From: Sphingomonadaceae bacterium
GTDB lineage: Bacteria > Pseudomonadota > Alphaproteobacteria > Sphingomonadales > Sphingomonadaceae
Assembly: GCA_021732525.1 (NCBI GenBank)
Contig: JAKFUU010000021.1
Location: 1-59,094, forward strand
Direction: 5' to 3'
DNA: 59,094 nucleotides
Part shown: positions 45,831 to 55,243 of the stretch, piece by piece
Numbering within the stretch: position 1 is the first letter of the stretch
Layout of the letters: each line of letters starts with the position of its first letter
Position numbers and translations under genes: made by a program
Notes under the pieces: model-generated
What the model saw: only the letters and a program-made list of their open reading frames with translations
What the model was told of the DNA's origin: nothing
Database searches by the model: none

Positions 45831-45837
45831 AAATTCA

Positions 45838-45951
45838 TCGTCATGCTGAACTTGTTTCACCTAGCGGTGACTTCGTTCCAGCATCCATTGTGCCTAACAA
45901 GCCGCCGATCTAGGCTGGTAAATGGACCCTGAAACAAGTTCAGGGTGACGG
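45838..45951. repeat. CCCTGAAC/GCTGAAC palindromic repeat (intergenic copy)
   Basis: ATCGTCATGCTGAACTTG + TTTCA on the left and TGAAACAAGTTCAGGGTGACG on the right. Same family as the copy translated inside glyS (19983-20076). It fills most of the gap between the GNAT and SleB genes. Confidence 0.88.
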
Positions 45952-45967
45952 TGGGTTCTAACACCAC

Positions 45968-46405
45968 CTAACGCTTCATACATTGGCGTTTGTCGGCGCG
46001 CGGATAGATTTTGCAATTCCACAGGGCCTTTTCAAAGCCATTCTTCGTATCGCGCAGATAGCTGAATGTCATGCTATTGCGCGCTGCTTCGCCAATTTCG
46101 CCGACTTCAGGAATGTCGCCATCCTCCAACCAACCTAAAATTTTGCAGTAGCTTTTGCCTGCGCATTTGGCTTCAGCCAGCGCCAGATACTCCTCCGCAC
46201 GGCCTTGTTTATCGAGCAGCAATCGCGCGCCGCCTTCGGTTGCGATTTCGCGTTTGGCGGGCCGGAAATCCGTCGCTGCGGCCAATTCGCTGCTCGCCAG
46301 CGGCTCGGCTATGCTCCCTGTCCGGTGAAATGGAGACAGCGCCGCCATCTTTGATATCCCGGGTTCTTGTCCGGTGATGGCCCGCCGAAACGCCGCGGGT
46401 TGTCC
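45968..46405 (-). pseudogene. C-terminal part of the SleB-type cell wall hydrolase, beyond an in-frame amber codon
   Basis: The sequence after TAG 46406-46408 stays open in the same frame for ~146 codons: GQPAAFRRAITGQEPGISK, then MAALSPFHRTG and the conserved tail CAGKSYCKILGWLED...MTFSYLRDTKNGFEKALWNC...RQCMKR, which is the usual C-terminus of sphingomonad SleB-family hydrolases. It would need the ATG at 46346-46348 or read-through to be made. Best explained as the stranded half of one gene. Confidence 0.85.
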
Positions 46406-47089
46406 CTACGATCCGCGCCAGCGGAAGAACAAATGGGTGCCAACGGCGGAGATTTTCTCAAGGCTGCTGCTCCAATAGGGCACCACCCAGTCGGTATGAT
46501 AATGCGTGGCATGCCCCACCGGCGTAAACACGCTGCCCGATAAAGCGGCGCTGGCGAGCAACCGGGCGTTGCTCCATGCGCTGTCGCTATATTGCCGCGC
46601 CATCGCCCCGTCGCAGGTAAAGGTAAATTGGCATCCGCTTTGCCTCTCGGTGCCTTGGAAGATCACGCCGCAGATGGATTTGGGAAAGGCCGGATGGCGC
46701 GCGCGGTTGATCACCACCTGCGCCACTGCGCGCTGACCGGCGGGGTCATGGCCCGCCTCATAAAGCATTGCTGCGGTCAGGCAATCGGCGGCGCGCGCGC
46801 GGGCGGCATCATCACCGGCAAAGACAAAGGGCCGGGCGGGCGGCCCCGGATTGCTGGAAAAAGGGACTTTGGCGTTGATCGCGCGGGCATCTTCTATCGC
46901 AACGGGTTGCAGAATCAGCGGCTCCACCGCGGGCAAGGTTGACGCCGGGATGTTGGTGCTTTTTCCGCCGGTTTGCGGATTATGCACCGGAGCATAACGC
47001 GGGGCAAATGCCAGCAAAGCCGCGCATACAAGCAGCAATATTACTGGGGCCGCCAACCCCAGCCGGTATTTGATCGTCGCGCCGGGCAA
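46406..47089 (-). CDS. SleB-type cell wall hydrolase, truncated at an amber codon
   Basis: 227 residues: a membrane segment (~11-29), a Pro/Ala linker, then the complete hydrolase-2 (SleB) domain with LTAAMLYEAGHDPAGQRAVA (catalytic Glu), VINRARHPAFPKSICGVIFQ, SGCQFTFTCDG and GHATHYHTDWVVPYW, ending RWRGS-TAG. In full-length relatives a Trp follows RWRG, and TGG to TAG is one transition, so this is likely a nonsense mutation. The catalytic domain is intact. The start codon is a TTG four bases after the cysK stop with no clear Shine-Dalgarno, so the N-terminus is uncertain. Third gene of the MFS-cysK-sleB run. Confidence 0.85.
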   Translation of the reverse strand: MPGATIKYRLGLAAPVILLLVCAALLAFAPRYAPVHNPQTGGKSTNIPASTLPAVEPLILQPVAIEDARAINAKVPFSSNPGPPARPFVFAGDDAARARAADCLTAAMLYEAGHDPAGQRAVAQVVINRARHPAFPKSICGVIFQGTERQSGCQFTFTCDGAMARQYSDSAWSNARLLASAALSGSVFTPVGHATHYHTDWVVPYWSSSLEKISAVGTHLFFRWRGS

Positions 47090-47092
47090 GAG

Positions 47093-48013
47093 TCAGGCCG
47101 CTGGCAGGAAATCCGGCACCGATAAATAACGCTCGCCGGTGTCATAATTGAAACCCATTATGCGGCTGCCCAAGGGCAGATCGGGCAATTTCTGCGCAAT
47201 CGCGGCCAATGTCGCGCCGGATGAAATTCCAACCAGCATGCCCTCTTCAGCGGCGGCACGGCGGGCCATGTCCTTGGCATCTTCGGGATCGACCTGAATC
47301 ACGCCATCGATCAAATCGGTGTGCAGATTTCCTGGAATAAAGCCCGCGCCGATGCCCTGTATCGGGTGCGGTCCGGGTTGTCCGCCGCTGATCACCGGGG
47401 ACAGGGTGGGCTCGACGGCGTATACTTTCAAATTTGGCCAAACTTTTTTCAGCGCCATCGCACAGCCGGTGATATGGCCGCCGGTGCCAACGCCGGTGAT
47501 CATTGCGTCGATCGGCGTGTCGGCAAAATCGTTGAGAATCTCCTGCGCCGTGGTGCGCATATGCACGTCAATATTGGCGGGATTTTCAAATTGCTGCGGC
47601 ATCCATGCGCCCGGTGTGGCTGCGACCAATTCGATGGCGCGTTCAATTGCGCCCTTCATGCCCTTTTCCTTGGGCGTCAGATCGAAAGTCGCGCCGTAAG
47701 CCAGCATCAGCCGCCGCCGTTCGAGCGACATCGATTCGGGCATGACCAACACCAGCCGATATCCCTTCACCGCCGCCGCCATCGCCAGGCCCACGCCGGT
47801 ATTGCCCGATGTCGGCTCAATGATCGTGCCGCCGCTTTGCAATTGCCCATCGCGCTCGGCCGCCTCGATCATCGCCAAGCCGATCCGGTCCTTGATCGAA
47901 CCGCCGGGGTTGGACCGTTCGGATTTGATCCAGACTTCGGCCGCTCCAAATAACCGCTGCATACGAATATGCGGAGTGTTGCCGATGGTTTCCAGAATCG
48001 ATTGGGCTTTCAT
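47093..48013 (-). CDS. cysK: Cysteine synthase A (O-acetylserine sulfhydrylase)
   Basis: PLP enzyme making L-cysteine from O-acetylserine and sulfide. 306 residues with the PLP lysine K41 in GGSIKDRIG, the substrate loop [21 protein letters not shown] (phosphate-binding) and [10 protein letters not shown]. The length and lack of a heme or CBS domain indicate CysK/CysM type; CysK is favoured by SIKDR and PTSGNTG. The ATG overlaps the MFS stop by 4 bases. Confidence 0.93.
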   Translation of the reverse strand: MKAQSILETIGNTPHIRMQRLFGAAEVWIKSERSNPGGSIKDRIGLAMIEAAERDGQLQSGGTIIEPTSGNTGVGLAMAAAVKGYRLVLVMPESMSLERRRLMLAYGATFDLTPKEKGMKGAIERAIELVAATPGAWMPQQFENPANIDVHMRTTAQEILNDFADTPIDAMITGVGTGGHITGCAMALKKVWPNLKVYAVEPTLSPVISGGQPGPHPIQGIGAGFIPGNLHTDLIDGVIQVDPEDAKDMARRAAAEEGMLVGISSGATLAAIAQKLPDLPLGSRIMGFNYDTGERYLSVPDFLPAA

Positions 48014-49335
48014 AATGCGGCTTCCTTTGTTTGCTTTATTGGGGTTTGATATGTTGGGGTTCGCTGTGTTGGGGCGTCATGTTCAACCGGGAGCAATTCT
48101 GCCGGAAAATCAAATCTCTTAGCCGCGCCAAGCTGCGGAAACAGGCGGGACCAAAGGCCGGTAATGGCGATAGCGCCCGCGCCGCCCGCAACAATGGCCG
48201 CAACCGGCCCGATCAAAAGTGCCAGCGCGCCGGTAAAGGCATCGCCCAATTCGTTCGACGCGCTGATCGTCATCTGGCTGACCGCGCTCACCCGGCCGCG
48301 CTTGTCATCGGGGGTGTAGAGTTGAATCAGCGTCGAGCGAATGAAAACCCCAAACATATCCGCCGCGCCGCATAAAGCGAGACAGGCCACCGAGAGCGGC
48401 AGATAGGGCGACAAGCCAAAGCCAACCGTGCCCAGTCCGAAAACCACCATTGCCACGAGCATCTTGTTGCCCACATTATTGGCGAGCGGCGAAAAGGAAA
48501 ACCATATGGCAACCAGCGCCGCCCCCAATGCCGGTGCGGCGGCGAGCAAAGACAGACCATTTTCGCCGACCTGCAATATATCGCGGGCGAACACCGGAAT
48601 CATCGCTTGCGCCCCGGCGAGGAACATTACCATCAGATCGAGCGATATCGCGCCAAGCACCAACTTGTTGGTCCACACATAAGCCAGTCCGTCGGCAATT
48701 TGCCGCAATGGCCCCTTGCTCTTGTCAATCATGCTACGTGATATCTTGCCGATCCGCATCATGGCGCCCAAGGACAGCGCATAGAGAATGGCACAAACAA
48801 TATAGGGCAGCGCCGCGTCGACCTTATAAAGCGGCCCCGCCAAGCCGGGCCCGATGATCACGCCGACCTGCCAGGCGATCGTCGATAAAGCGATGGCGCG
48901 CGGCAGCGATTGCGCCGGCACCAGATTGGGCGTCAGCGCGCTGAGCGCCGGGCCGATGAAGGCGCGGCAAATGCCGAGCAAAATGGCAATCACATAAAAG
49001 GCAGATAGCGAGAGATGATCGCTGCGGGTGAGCATTGCCAGCGCCGCCGCGATACCAAATTGTCCGGCAAGCACCGCGCGCGCGATCCAGCGCCGGTCGA
49101 GCCGGTCCGCCAGCCAGCCGACCAGCGGCGTCAGGATAAATAAAGGCACAAATTGGAGCAATCCGAGCAGCCCCAATATCCCTGCGGATGCTGCAATGCC
49201 CAAATCTTCGCGCGCCAGATTATACGCCTGCCACCCCACAATCAACATCATCGCATATTGCGCCAACATGGACGCAAAGCGTGAAAACCACAGATAACGA
49301 AAATTCGGAATCGAAAAAGGATGCGGCGCGCTCAT
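48010..49335 (-). CDS. MFS transporter (enterobactin-exporter-like)
   Basis: 441 residues with twelve hydrophobic segments. [21 protein letters not shown] and the loop [14 protein letters not shown] (the D-R-x-x-R motif A) mark the major facilitator fold, and the layout matches the EntS/multidrug-efflux-type subgroup. The ATG at 49335 is chosen; the frame runs open to 49578, but the extra 81 residues have no membrane topology. It is first in an operon with cysK, so export linked to thiol or sulfur metabolism is conceivable but unproven. Confidence 0.85.
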   Translation of the reverse strand: MSAPHPFSIPNFRYLWFSRFASMLAQYAMMLIVGWQAYNLAREDLGIAASAGILGLLGLLQFVPLFILTPLVGWLADRLDRRWIARAVLAGQFGIAAALAMLTRSDHLSLSAFYVIAILLGICRAFIGPALSALTPNLVPAQSLPRAIALSTIAWQVGVIIGPGLAGPLYKVDAALPYIVCAILYALSLGAMMRIGKISRSMIDKSKGPLRQIADGLAYVWTNKLVLGAISLDLMVMFLAGAQAMIPVFARDILQVGENGLSLLAAAPALGAALVAIWFSFSPLANNVGNKMLVAMVVFGLGTVGFGLSPYLPLSVACLALCGAADMFGVFIRSTLIQLYTPDDKRGRVSAVSQMTISASNELGDAFTGALALLIGPVAAIVAGGAGAIAITGLWSRLFPQLGAAKRFDFPAELLPVEHDAPTQRTPTYQTPIKQTKEAAL

Positions 49336-49453
49336 GACCGTCTGATTATCCTGTTGTGGGTGGTGACGCAATGCCGCGCATTTGTCAAAAGGCCTCTGGC
49401 CAAAGGCGGCAAGTTGGTGCAGACGGTGGTTATAGATATTGTGGGAGAGGATC

Positions 49454-51229
49454 ATGAAAATTCGAACATTGTTGATCGCGGCTTCGGCGGCGGCGCTGAT
49501 GATAACCGGGGCTTGCAAAAAAGCGGAGAGCGGCGCAGCGCCCGCCAGCATCACCAGCGATGGCAGCGATTGGGGCAATTATATGGAAAATTTCCTGAAA
49601 GGATATTTCCCGGTCAATCCCGCTTTCGCCATTTACCAAGGCCGGCATGAATATGATGGAAAGCTCGCCGATTTTTCGCCCGCCGGGTTAAAGGCAATGA
49701 TCGATTACCGGAAACAAGCGGTGGCGGGTGCTCAGGCGATTGACGAAGCCAAACTTTCCGACGCGCAGAAATTTGAACGGCAATATCTGATCAACACGAT
49801 GCAAAGCGAGCTATTCTGGTTGGAGGAAGCCGATCAGCCGCATAAGAACCCGGCCTATTATGTGCAAGCGCTCGACCCCAGCGTGTTCATAGCGCGGCCC
49901 TATGCCGACGCCGAAACGCGGATGAAGGCCTTCATCAAATATCTCGGCAATATCCCCACGGCGGCGGCGCAGATTAAGGTTAACCTCAAATTGCCGCTGC
50001 CCGCCACTTTCGTGAAATATGGTCAGGCCGGTTTTGGCGGCTTTGCCACCAGCTATACCGGCGATGCCAAGGCGGCTTTCGCTTCGGTGAAGGACGCGGC
50101 GCTGCAAAAGGAATATGATGCCGCCGCCGCCAAAGCCGCCGCCGCGATGCAGGATCTGGCCGCCTATGTCGGATCGCAGCCGGGCACGGCGGATGGATTT
50201 GCGCTGGGCGCGGAAAAATTTGCCAATATGGTGAAGAAAACCGAGGGCGTGGATATCTCGCTGGCGCAATTGACCGCAATCGGACAGGCCGATTTGAAAC
50301 GCAATCAGACGGCGCTGGCGAAGATATGTGCGCGCTACGCCCCCGGTTTGCCAGTGCAAGCCTGTATGGATAAGATGAGCGCGAATAAGGCCGCCGACGG
50401 TCCCGTCGCCGAGGCGCGCCGCCAATTGCCGCCGATTAAAAAATTCCTCATCGATAAAAATCTGGTCTCCATTCCCGGCACCGAAGAAGCCAAGGTGGAG
50501 GAATCGCCGCCCTATAACCGGCAAAATTCGGCTTATATCGACATTCCTGGGCCATTTGAAAAAGGCTTACCGTCGGTTTATTATATCAGCCCGCCTGATC
50601 CCGCATGGGACAAGAAAACGCAGGATGAATTTGTGCCGGGCAAGGCGGATTTGCTTGGCACGTCGGTGCATGAAATTTGGCCCGGTCATTTCCTGAATTT
50701 CTTGCATGCCAACCGCGCGAAATCGCTGTTTGGCCGGCTGTTCGTCGGTTATGCCTATGCCGAGGGATGGGCGCATTATACCGAAGAAATGATGATCGAA
50801 GCGGGTTTGCCGGATGCCGGCGTGATGGAGGGCCTGACCCCCGATGAAATTCGGATCGGCCAGATTAGCAACGCGCTGCTGCGCGATTGCCGCTTTATCT
50901 CCGCCATTGGCTTGCACAGCGGAACGATGAGCGTGGAGCAGTCGAAGCAGTTTTTCATGAAGGAATGTTATCAATCGGAAGGCACCGCATTGCAGCAATC
51001 GGCGCGCGGCACTTATGATCCGGCCTATCTGAATTACACGCTCGGCAAGCTGATGATCAAGCAATTGCGCGAGGATTGGACCGCGAAAAACGGGGCAGGG
51101 GGCGACAAGACGAAATGGAAGGCATTCCATGATGAGTTCCTGTCCTATGGCGGCCCGCAGATCCCGATGGTGCGCAAGGCAATGATGAAAGAGGCCGAGG
51201 CGCGAGCCGTGTTTGCAAAAACAAGTTGA
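49454..51229 (+). CDS. DUF885 family zinc metallopeptidase lipoprotein
   Basis: 591 residues: signal peptide with lipobox ITGAC (~21), then the long helical DUF885 fold. The zinc site HEIWPGH (406-412, an H-E-x3-G-H variant of HExxH) and the downstream AYAEGWAHYTEEM Glu-rich helix are the family hallmark. GGAGAGG precedes the ATG at 49454 (an upstream in-frame ATG at 49439 lacks one). Probably an exported di-/carboxypeptidase, common in several copies in sphingomonads. Substrate unknown. Confidence 0.88.
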   Translation: MKIRTLLIAASAAALMITGACKKAESGAAPASITSDGSDWGNYMENFLKGYFPVNPAFAIYQGRHEYDGKLADFSPAGLKAMIDYRKQAVAGAQAIDEAKLSDAQKFERQYLINTMQSELFWLEEADQPHKNPAYYVQALDPSVFIARPYADAETRMKAFIKYLGNIPTAAAQIKVNLKLPLPATFVKYGQAGFGGFATSYTGDAKAAFASVKDAALQKEYDAAAAKAAAAMQDLAAYVGSQPGTADGFALGAEKFANMVKKTEGVDISLAQLTAIGQADLKRNQTALAKICARYAPGLPVQACMDKMSANKAADGPVAEARRQLPPIKKFLIDKNLVSIPGTEEAKVEESPPYNRQNSAYIDIPGPFEKGLPSVYYISPPDPAWDKKTQDEFVPGKADLLGTSVHEIWPGHFLNFLHANRAKSLFGRLFVGYAYAEGWAHYTEEMMIEAGLPDAGVMEGLTPDEIRIGQISNALLRDCRFISAIGLHSGTMSVEQSKQFFMKECYQSEGTALQQSARGTYDPAYLNYTLGKLMIKQLREDWTAKNGAGGDKTKWKAFHDEFLSYGGPQIPMVRKAMMKEAEARAVFAKTS

Positions 51230-51240
51230 TGTTACGTTCA

Positions 51241-51281
51241 TCGTCATTGCGAGGCAGCCGAAGGGCTCCTCGCAATGACGA
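51241..51281. repeat. Short GTCATTGCGAG-family palindrome
   Basis: TCGTCATTGCGAG-GCAGCCGAAGGGCTC-CTCGCAATGACGA. A compact copy directly after the DUF885 stop; it may act as a 3' mRNA end structure. Confidence 0.85.
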
Positions 51282-51293
51282 GGTCGCAAGTTT

Positions 51294-51397
51294 TAGAGCA
51301 GGCAGCGTGAGATAGGAATCACACCGCCCGCTCTATCTGTTTGTTGTCGCATCGCTTTATGCGAAAAACCGGTGCCCACTTTTTCGCGCGATGCTCT
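51294..51397. repeat. AGAGCA...GATGCTCT repeat, RIME-like
   Basis: Outer arms AGAGCA and TGCTCT. The middle TTGTTGTCGCATCGCTTTAT-GCGAAAAACCGGTGCCCACTTTTTCGCGCGATGCTCT (shown only in part) matches a dispersed motif frequent in rhizobial and related genomes. It fills the gap between the convergent DUF885 and uvrD genes. Confidence 0.7.
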
Positions 51398-51411
51398 GGT
51401 TATATTATGAA

Positions 51412-53730
51412 TTACCCCAGGCGCACAAAGCTGTCGATCACCCGCTTGCTGCCGGCGGTATCAAATTCGATATCGAGCTTGTTGCCCTCAATTTCCATAA
51501 TCTCGCCATAGCCGAATTTTTCGTGAAATACGCGCATGCCAATGGCAATGTCGCCGCGCGGCCGCGCAGCGAAGCTTGCGGCGCTGCGCGTATTTTCGCG
51601 GATTTGCGGCGACGCCGGGTTGAACCCGCCGCTCGATGCGGCGCGCTGCCAGCCGGGACCGCGGGCGTTGCTGCGTCCTTGATTGGCCGCCGCCAGATGC
51701 GCGAACGGGTCTTCGCGCCCACCTCCTTCATTGGCGGTCCAATTGGCGCGCCACAAAGATGCGCCGCCGCTCATGCTTTCCTCCGCCTCGACATGTTCGG
51801 CAGGCAATTCGCCGATAAAGCGCGATGGGATGCTGCTTGTCCACTGGCCATAAATGCGGCGGTTGGCGGCATGCAGGATCGTGCATTTTTGGCAGGCGCG
51901 GGTGATCGCTACATAGGCGAGGCGGCGTTCTTCTTCGAGGCTGGCGAGGCCGCCTTCGTCAAGGGCGCGCTGCGATGGGAACAGGCCCTCTTCCCAGCCG
52001 ACAAGGAATATATTGTGATATTCCAATCCTTTGGCGGCGTGGATGGTCATGATCGTTACTTGTTCGCCGCTGGTTCGATTGTCATTATCCATCACCAGGC
52101 TGACATGTTCCAAAAATTCGCCGAGCGTTTCATATTCCTCCATTGCCCGCGTCAGCTCGCTGAGATTTTCGAGCCGCCCGGCGGATTCGGCGCTGCGTTC
52201 GGCTTGCAGCATGTCGGTATAGCCCGCTTCATCAAGGATAATCCGGGCGAGATCGGCGGGGGGCATATCGCCCGATTGCATCCGCCAACGCGCAATTTGC
52301 CCCATCAATGTGGCCAGCGAGCCGCGCGCCTTTCCGGTCATCTCATCCGTCCCGGTCATTTGCGCAGCGGCGGCGGAGAGCGGCACACCGGCGGCACGCG
52401 CGAGAATATGGATCTTTTCCAGCGCCTTGCCGCCAATGCCGCGTTTGGGGGTGTTGATGATCCGTTCGAAAGCGAGGTCATCTGCGCCCTGATTGACGAT
52501 CCGCAAATAGGCGATGGCGTCGCGAATTTCGGCGCGTTCATAAAAACGAAAACCGCCGATGATCTTATAATTCAGGCCAATTTGTATGAAGCGATCTTCA
52601 AATTCGCGGGTTTGATGCTGCGCCCGCACCAGGATCGCGATATCGTTCAGCGACGCGCTTTTATGCTGTAGCGCTTCGATCTCTTCACCGACGCGGCGTG
52701 CCTCTTCGGGGCCGTCCCACACGCCAATCACGCGGAGCTTTTCGCCCTCGTCCAGCTCTGTCCAAAGCGTTTTGCCCAGCCGCGCGCTATTCGCACCGAT
52801 CAAGCCCGACGCGGCGGCGAGGATATGCGGGGTGGAGCGGTAATTTTGTTCGAGCTTGATGATCTTTGCGCCGGGGAAATCCTTTTCAAAGCGCAGAATA
52901 TTGGCCACTTCCGCCCCGCGCCAGCTATAGATCGACTGATCATCGTCGCCGACGCAGGCGATATTTTTGCGTTTCTGCGCCAGCAGCCGCAGCCAGAGAT
53001 ATTGGACGGCGTTGGTATCCTGATATTCATCGACCAATATATATTTGAAACGATCCTGATATTTTTCAAGGATATCGCGGTTGTTTTTCAGTAAGTTTAG
53101 ACTATGCAGCAGCAGATCACCAAAGTCGCAGGCATTGAGCGCGAGCATCCGTTTTTGGTAGAGCGCATAGAGCGCCTGACCCTTTCCGCCTGCATAGGCC
53201 TCATTATCGCCCGGCGTCAGGTCGGCGGGGCTTAATCCCTTATTTTTCCAACCATCAATCAGCCCCGCCAGCTGCTTCGCCGGAAAGCGTTTCTCGTCAA
53301 TATCTTCGGACAATATTAGCTGTTTGAGCAGGCGCAATTGATCGTCGGTGTCGATGATGGTGAAGTTCGATTGCAGCCCCATCAGCTCGGCATGGTGGCG
53401 CAGCATTTTGGCACCAATCGAGTGGAAAGTGCCCAGCCACGGCATGCCTTCGCCCGCCCCGCCAACCATCCTACCGATGCGCTCCTTCATTTCGCGGGCG
53501 GCTTTGTTGGTGAAGGTGACGGCGAGGATTTCGGATGGCCAGGCGAGCCGCAACGCCAAAATATGCGCCATCCGTGCGGTGAGCGCCGCGGTTTTGCCGG
53601 TGCCTGCACCTGCGAGCAACAGCACCGGGCCCTCGGTCGTCAGCACGGCTTCGCGCTGCGGCGGGTTTAACCCGGTGAGCCAGGAATATTCCTGCGCGGG
53701 ATTTTGGCCGGGGTGGACAAGATCAGACAT
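51412..53730 (-). CDS. uvrD: ATP-dependent DNA helicase UvrD/PcrA
   Basis: Superfamily 1A 3'-5' helicase of excision and mismatch repair. 772 residues: LNPPQREAVLTTEGPVLLLA, Walker A GAGTGKT (41-47), ARMAHILA, the DEYQDTN Walker B, VGDDDQSIYSWRGA and the C-terminal motif VAITRACQKC. The start at 53730 gives the usual short N-terminus before the Q-motif; an ATG at 53751 would overlap the end of rsmD and is less likely. The tail ends in a UvrD-like C-terminal domain (GYGEIMEIEGNKLDIEF). Part of a minus-strand run with rsmD and rluB. Confidence 0.95.
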   Translation of the reverse strand: MSDLVHPGQNPAQEYSWLTGLNPPQREAVLTTEGPVLLLAGAGTGKTAALTARMAHILALRLAWPSEILAVTFTNKAAREMKERIGRMVGGAGEGMPWLGTFHSIGAKMLRHHAELMGLQSNFTIIDTDDQLRLLKQLILSEDIDEKRFPAKQLAGLIDGWKNKGLSPADLTPGDNEAYAGGKGQALYALYQKRMLALNACDFGDLLLHSLNLLKNNRDILEKYQDRFKYILVDEYQDTNAVQYLWLRLLAQKRKNIACVGDDDQSIYSWRGAEVANILRFEKDFPGAKIIKLEQNYRSTPHILAAASGLIGANSARLGKTLWTELDEGEKLRVIGVWDGPEEARRVGEEIEALQHKSASLNDIAILVRAQHQTREFEDRFIQIGLNYKIIGGFRFYERAEIRDAIAYLRIVNQGADDLAFERIINTPKRGIGGKALEKIHILARAAGVPLSAAAAQMTGTDEMTGKARGSLATLMGQIARWRMQSGDMPPADLARIILDEAGYTDMLQAERSAESAGRLENLSELTRAMEEYETLGEFLEHVSLVMDNDNRTSGEQVTIMTIHAAKGLEYHNIFLVGWEEGLFPSQRALDEGGLASLEEERRLAYVAITRACQKCTILHAANRRIYGQWTSSIPSRFIGELPAEHVEAEESMSGGASLWRANWTANEGGGREDPFAHLAAANQGRSNARGPGWQRAASSGGFNPASPQIRENTRSAASFAARPRGDIAIGMRVFHEKFGYGEIMEIEGNKLDIEFDTAGSKRVIDSFVRLG

Positions 53731-53740
53731 GGCGGAACGT

Positions 53741-54304
53741 TTACGGAACATCGAACGCAGCGGCAAGAGGGCGCAGCAAATGAATCCGCGCCTTACCGAT
53801 ATCGCGGACCGTCTCAACCGCAAAGCCCTTCACGTTCACTTGCTCATCGCGTGATGTTTCGATGCTGATCCATGTTGACGGTGCCACCCAGCCCAGCCGT
53901 GCCAATTTGTCGAGCGCGACCGAAGCCGCATTGCTGTTATAAGGCGCATCGATCAACATCAGGTCGTAGCTGTTGATGGCCTTGCCAAGCGATAACACCG
54001 ATGCCGGCCGGACATCACACAAAGCCTGAGCGCCCAGCTTTTCGATATTTCTTTCCAGCGCGGTGAGCGCTGCGCGGTCCTGCTCCACGAAAGTGCAATG
54101 CGCCGCGCCGCGCGACAATGCCTCAAGGCCTAGCGCGCCCGATCCGGCAAACAGATCGAGCACCGCCAATTCTTCGAATGACCCAAGCCGGCTGGTCAGC
54201 ATCGAGAATAACGTCTCGCGGGTGCGGTCCGCGGTGGGCCGCGTGGTGTCACTTTTGGGCGCAAAAAGCGGCCGTGAGCGCCATTCTCCGGCAATGATCC
54301 TCAT
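53741..54304 (-). CDS. rsmD: 16S rRNA (guanine966-N2)-methyltransferase RsmD
   Basis: SAM-dependent methyltransferase of the small-subunit rRNA. 187 residues: MRIIAGEWRSRPLFAPKSDT, RPTADRTRETLFSML, the SAM motif VLDLFAGSGALGLEALSRGA and the active-site motif LIDAPY. The catalytic [ND]-P-P-[YF] motif of this family appears here as D-A-P-Y, an unusual change at the second position. It overlaps the rluB stop by 4 bases and lies 10 bases before uvrD. Confidence 0.93.
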   Translation of the reverse strand: MRIIAGEWRSRPLFAPKSDTTRPTADRTRETLFSMLTSRLGSFEELAVLDLFAGSGALGLEALSRGAAHCTFVEQDRAALTALERNIEKLGAQALCDVRPASVLSLGKAINSYDLMLIDAPYNSNAASVALDKLARLGWVAPSTWISIETSRDEQVNVKGFAVETVRDIGKARIHLLRPLAAAFDVP

Positions 54305-55167
54305 TTTTTCAGGCTGCCCCGAAATTCGATTAGATCAACTTTGCGCACTTCGCCGACCGCGCCGGGCGGCATATCGCCCAGTATAAATTTGCCGTATCGC
54401 GTGCGGATCAGGCGGTTGACCTCCAGACCCAAATATTCGAGCACGCGGCGCACTTCGCGGTTTTTGCCTTCGGTCAGCGTCATTTCAATCCAGACATTCG
54501 CGCCGGTGCGCCGTTCCATATTGGCGTCAATCTTGCCATAGAGCACCCCGTCAACCTCGACACCGTGGATCAACTCTTCCAGCTCGGTCTGGCTGATATT
54601 GCCAAAACAGCGCGCGCGGTAAGTTCGCTCTACGCCGGTCGAGGGCAATTCCATCTGCCGCTTAAACGCACCGTCATTGGTCAGCAGCAACAGCCCTTCC
54701 GTATTCAGATCGAGCCGACCGATCGGCATCAGGCGCGGCAATTCGGGCGGCAACAGATCATAGATCGTTTTGCGCCCCGAAAAATCGCGTTCGGCGGTTA
54801 AACAGCCTTCGGGCTTATGAAACAAATAGAGCATGGTGGGTGCCGGTGCGCCAACCAGCTTGCCGTCCACCGCCACGCCGTCGAGATTCTTGAGCACCAT
54901 TGCTGGCGTTTCGATAATCTCATCATGCCGCGTAACGCGCTTATCGGCGATCATCCGTTCGACTTCGCGCCGCGAAGCCACGCCAGCCCGCGCGAGCAGC
55001 TTGGCAATCCGCGCTTCGCCGTCGGCTTTCTCCAGCGCGCCTTTGGATGGCGAGGCTGGTGTTGCTGCGGGTTTGCGCCGAGGCTTATTGTCCCAGCGGA
55101 TTCGCGGCGGGTGTTCGCCGCTTTTGACAGGGCGCTTAACGGGCGGACGGGAAGGCGGTTTGACCAT
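54301..55167 (-). CDS. rluB: Ribosomal large subunit pseudouridine synthase B-type
   Basis: RsuA/RluB/C/D-family synthase. 288 residues from the ATG at 55167 (a TTG at 55194 is in frame). A basic, Pro-rich N-terminus (~1-45), an S4 RNA-binding domain (ARIAKLLARAGVASRREVERMI), then the catalytic domain with GRLDLNTEGLLLLTNDGAF, whose Asp is the nucleophile, and the C-terminal block EGKNREVRRVLEYLGLEV. The type (RluB rather than RsuA/RluE/F) is chosen from the full S4 domain and tail. First gene of rluB-rsmD-uvrD. Confidence 0.9.
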   Translation of the reverse strand: MVKPPSRPPVKRPVKSGEHPPRIRWDNKPRRKPAATPASPSKGALEKADGEARIAKLLARAGVASRREVERMIADKRVTRHDEIIETPAMVLKNLDGVAVDGKLVGAPAPTMLYLFHKPEGCLTAERDFSGRKTIYDLLPPELPRLMPIGRLDLNTEGLLLLTNDGAFKRQMELPSTGVERTYRARCFGNISQTELEELIHGVEVDGVLYGKIDANMERRTGANVWIEMTLTEGKNREVRRVLEYLGLEVNRLIRTRYGKFILGDMPPGAVGEVRKVDLIEFRGSLKK

Positions 55168-55243
55168 CCGCCGCCCATGGCGCAATCTTTGCAAAAAGTC
55201 ACTGGCTATTCCGGAAAAGCGCGTTAGTCATTTGGATGGAAAA

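Noticed and set aside
51391-52671. 426-codon open frame antisense to uvrD
   Set aside because: Runs wholly inside the strongly conserved UvrD gene, has no start signal or recognisable domain and reflects GC-rich codon bias.
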